In this document: one piece after another, positions 5,678 to 7,230 of the stretch
How the letters are laid out: each line of letters starts with the position of its first letter
Numbering within the stretch: the stretch's first letter is position 1
Assembly (NCBI GenBank): GCA_030604345.1
Contig: JAUVWB010000073.1
Location: forward strand, 1-7,230
DNA: 7,230 nt
Reading direction: 5' to 3'
DNA from: Desulfofustis sp.
GTDB taxonomy: Bacteria > Desulfobacterota > Desulfobulbia > Desulfobulbales > Desulfocapsaceae
Notes under the pieces: model-generated
What the model was told of the DNA's origin: nothing
What the model saw: the letters and a program-made list of their open reading frames with translations, nothing else
Database searches by the model: none
Translations under genes and position numbers: made by a program

Positions 5678-6232
5678 ATGACCTCCGATCCTTTTCATAT
5701 CAGCGCCAGGGAGCTCAGGGGCAAACAGTCGGTACGGGCCACCTTCAGGCTCCCCGACGAGGTCATCGAGCTTTTGAAGACGGCTGCCGAACATCTCGGG
5801 GTGAAGCAAAAATCGCTGCTCGACCAACTGGTCGACGATCGGGATGTGTTGAGCAAGGTGGCGACGGAGTGTCGCCGACTCGACCGGAATGGGGTGACGC
5901 GCCGACAGAAAACTTTCGTGCTGAGTCGGAAGGCCCTGGCGATGCTTGATGAAATATCAGCCAGTCACAACATTGCCCGGGATCTGCTGCTGGAACTATC
6001 GGTTGGGCGATTGGCCCCGTTTGTCTTGGCCGAGCAGGAGAAACAGCGTAGCCGCGAGGCGTTGGTCCTGGATCTGGATCGCTTTGCGAAAAGTGGACGG
6101 AAATTGCTGCACAAGGCGGAAACCTTACTGGAACGTGACGACCTGCTGCGAGTCAAGATTGAAAAAATGATCGGGCACGCAGAAAAGAGCATTGACGACA
6201 TGGCATCATTTTTTCTTGCCAAAAAAAGATAA
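5678..6232 (+). CDS. Uncharacterised protein with two ribbon-helix-helix-like units and a charged C-terminal helix
   Basis: A 184-aa soluble protein that I do not recognise by name. Residues 19-52 (VRATFRLPDEVIELLKTAAEHLG...) read as a strand followed by two helices, as in ribbon-helix-helix (MetJ/Arc) DNA-binding domains. Residues 76-109 repeat the pattern (RQKTFVLSRKALAMLDEISAS...). The two segments align without gaps over 34 residues, sharing T-F-x-L at the start and a leucine pattern in the helices. Residues 115-184 are rich in Arg, Lys, Glu and Leu and look helical or coiled-coil. No signal peptide or membrane segment is visible. The start at 5678 has GAGGT 9 nt upstream. It lies 112 bp before the C39-like peptidase gene and 226 bp from the divergent hsp20 gene, so a local transcription regulator is plausible. 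No toxin gene adjoins it. The RHH assignment is by pattern only. Confidence 0.85.
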   Translation: MTSDPFHISARELRGKQSVRATFRLPDEVIELLKTAAEHLGVKQKSLLDQLVDDRDVLSKVATECRRLDRNGVTRRQKTFVLSRKALAMLDEISASHNIARDLLLELSVGRLAPFVLAEQEKQRSREALVLDLDRFAKSGRKLLHKAETLLERDDLLRVKIEKMIGHAEKSIDDMASFFLAKKR

Positions 6233-6249
6233 CGATTTCCCCCGCCACT

Positions 6250-6270
6250 GGTGTAGAATTTTCCTGCACC
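6250..6270 (+). other. Small hairpin between the RHH-like and peptidase genes
   Basis: GGTGTAG (6250-6256) can pair with CTGCACC (6264-6270) through seven pairs, one of them G-U, around a 7-nt loop. No T-run follows, so it is not a convincing terminator. It could be an mRNA processing or stability element in the 112-nt gap, which otherwise shows no strong promoter. Confidence 0.25.
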
Positions 6271-6344
6271 CTGCCTCTTCTTGTAAAATGATGTTGCTCG
6301 CGCTGACGTAACCATGCACGGGTAGCCGTTGTTCGGGATGAGCT

Positions 6345-7049
6345 ATGGATATCAGGCTCGATGTCACCATGCTGCCGCAGCCGGACGATTCCTCCTGCGG
6401 TCCGACGTGCCTGCATGCCGTATACGACTATTACGGGCTGCGGCGGCCGCTGCCGGAAATCATTTCGGAGATCGAGTGTCTCGACAAGGGGGGAACCCTG
6501 GGGGTGGTCTTGGCCAACCATGCCCTGGGGAGCGGTTTCAACGTCACCCTCTGCACCTACAACCTGATGATTTTCGATCCGACCTGGTTCAACCGGGGCG
6601 TCAACCTGGCCGAGCGATTGCGAAAACGGTTCGCTTGCACCGGGAGTCGGAAGCAACGGTTTGCCATCAGGCAATATCTGCAGTTTCTGGCTGGCGGAGG
6701 CACCATCAAGTTCGAAGACATGACCAGGCGGTTGCTCACCGGGTTTCTGGAGAAGAATATTCCGATCATCACCGGATTGAACAGCACGTTTCTTTACCGC
6801 TCCTCCCGGGTCTTCGCCGGGACCATGCGAGACGATGATATCCGCGGCCGGGTCGAGGGCCACTTCGTGGTCCTCAGCGGCTATGAACGCAGCAGCCGGG
6901 TTGTCGCCATCGCCGACCCGTACAGCAGGAACCCCTTTACCGGCAATACCTCCTACCGAATCGGCATCGATCGGGTACTCAATGCCATCCTGCTCGGTGT
7001 CATGACTTATGATGCTAATTTCATCATCATTGAGCCTCAGCCGACATAG
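6345..7049 (+). CDS. Stand-alone C39-like cysteine peptidase, probable partner of the RimK-family ligase
   Basis: A 234-aa papain-fold peptidase of the C39-like group. The catalytic Cys is C18 in PQPDDSSCGPTCLHAVYDYYG, with Q12 in the oxyanion-hole position. The His is H173 in EGHFVVLSGY and the Asp is D191 in IADPYS, so the triad appears complete. There is no ABC-transporter fusion, signal peptide or membrane segment, so unlike bacteriocin-exporter C39 domains it should act in the cytoplasm. ATG 6345 has GGGA about 6 nt upstream. The RimK-family gene starts 7 bp after the stop. From memory, C39-like peptidases are recurrent neighbours of RLAN-RimK ligases in proposed peptide-modification loci, where the peptidase may trim or release a tagged peptide. 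The middle part (about 80-135), rich in Arg and Phe, is not assigned. The substrate is unknown. Confidence 0.9.
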   Translation: MDIRLDVTMLPQPDDSSCGPTCLHAVYDYYGLRRPLPEIISEIECLDKGGTLGVVLANHALGSGFNVTLCTYNLMIFDPTWFNRGVNLAERLRKRFACTGSRKQRFAIRQYLQFLAGGGTIKFEDMTRRLLTGFLEKNIPIITGLNSTFLYRSSRVFAGTMRDDDIRGRVEGHFVVLSGYERSSRVVAIADPYSRNPFTGNTSYRIGIDRVLNAILLGVMTYDANFIIIEPQPT

Positions 7050-7056
7050 CGCCCTC

Positions 7057-7230
7057 ATGAAACTGCTTCTGATCGTACCCAATCCGAAAAAACTTCCTTT
7101 CAAAATCGCCGGCGTCGAGGCCGTCGCCGCCCGGACCTACCTGACCGAACCAGTCTTCGCCAAGATGAACGGAGTTCGGGTCTTCAACCTGTGCAGCAGT
7201 TACCGGTACAAGTCGATCGGTTATTACGTC
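7057..7230 (+). CDS. RimK-family ATP-grasp ligase, N-terminal part (RLAN-type domain), truncated by window edge
   Basis: Only 58 codons are visible from ATG 7057; the gene runs off the right edge. The sequence begins MKLLLIVPNPKKL and contains ARTYLTEPVFAKMNGVRVFN (25-44) and LCSSYRYKSIGYYV (45-58). This matches, from memory, the conserved 'ARxYLT...RVFNLCxSYRYxSxGYYV' start of the RLAN domain that precedes a RimK-like ATP-grasp domain. The catalytic ATP-grasp domain is not in the window, so ligase activity is inferred. RimK relatives add glutamate or other amino acids to a protein or peptide C-terminus. There is no strong Shine-Dalgarno in the 7-bp gap to the peptidase gene, which suggests translational coupling. 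Confidence 0.88.
   Translation, partial: MKLLLIVPNPKKLPFKIAGVEAVAARTYLTEPVFAKMNGVRVFNLCSSYRYKSIGYYV

Noticed and set aside
5678..6232. Antitoxin of a toxin-antitoxin pair
   Set aside because: An RHH-like fold would fit, but no small toxin gene adjoins it and the protein is longer than usual RHH antitoxins.
4293..6291. Exact 11-bp direct repeat TTGTAAAATGA at 4293 and 6281
   Set aside because: About a dozen 11-mer matches are expected by chance in a window this size, and the contexts differ (antisense leader against intergenic gap).
6241..6344. Sigma54 (-24/-12) promoter before the peptidase gene
   Set aside because: The nearest GG and GC doublets are 14 nt apart rather than 10.
6153..7103. 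Minus-strand open frame of 316 codons
   Set aside because: It overlaps the well-supported C39-like peptidase gene on the opposite strand, its translation resembles no family, and it is a GC-rich shadow frame.

Overview
The window is about 7.2 kb of GC-rich bacterial DNA with compact, overlapping genes and AT-rich intergenic stretches. Gene content and codon style suggest a Desulfobacterota/Desulfuromonadota-type (former Deltaproteobacteria) anaerobe. This is an impression from the gene set; no rRNA or other marker gene is present.

Left two-thirds (1-4280, minus strand): a tightly coupled operon, read right to left. It encodes a lysine 2,3-aminomutase-type radical SAM/PLP enzyme (KamA family), two successive paralogous D-Ala-D-Ala-ligase-like ATP-grasp enzymes, a small GNAT acetyltransferase, and a second GNAT-like protein that runs off the left edge. 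Junctions are a 10-bp overlap, a 4-bp overlap or 5-nt gap (depending on the start chosen), a 4-bp overlap and a 1-nt gap, so this is almost certainly one transcript. The likely logic is that lysine becomes beta-lysine, one or two ATP-grasp ligases join it to another carboxylate or amine, and the product is acetylated. I do not know a characterised product for this combination. It is the best candidate here for an undescribed biosynthetic system.

Middle (4491-5451, minus strand): two Hsp20/alpha-crystallin small heat-shock proteins in tandem. A strong sigma70-like promoter (TTGACA-N16-TATTAT) precedes them and a textbook intrinsic terminator (13-bp perfect stem plus eight Ts) follows. The leader can form a hairpin, and one arm of that hairpin could instead pair with the Shine-Dalgarno sequence.

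Right third (5678-7230, plus strand): divergently transcribed. It encodes an unrecognised 184-aa protein that looks like two ribbon-helix-helix-like units followed by a charged helix, a stand-alone cytoplasmic C39-like cysteine peptidase with an intact Cys-His-Asp triad, and the first 58 codons of a RimK-family ATP-grasp protein whose visible part is the RLAN-type N-terminal domain. The peptidase and RimK genes are 7 bp apart and are probably partners.

Two separate ATP-grasp amide-ligase loci therefore flank a small-heat-shock operon. No tRNA, rRNA, CRISPR array, insertion sequence or integrase was found.
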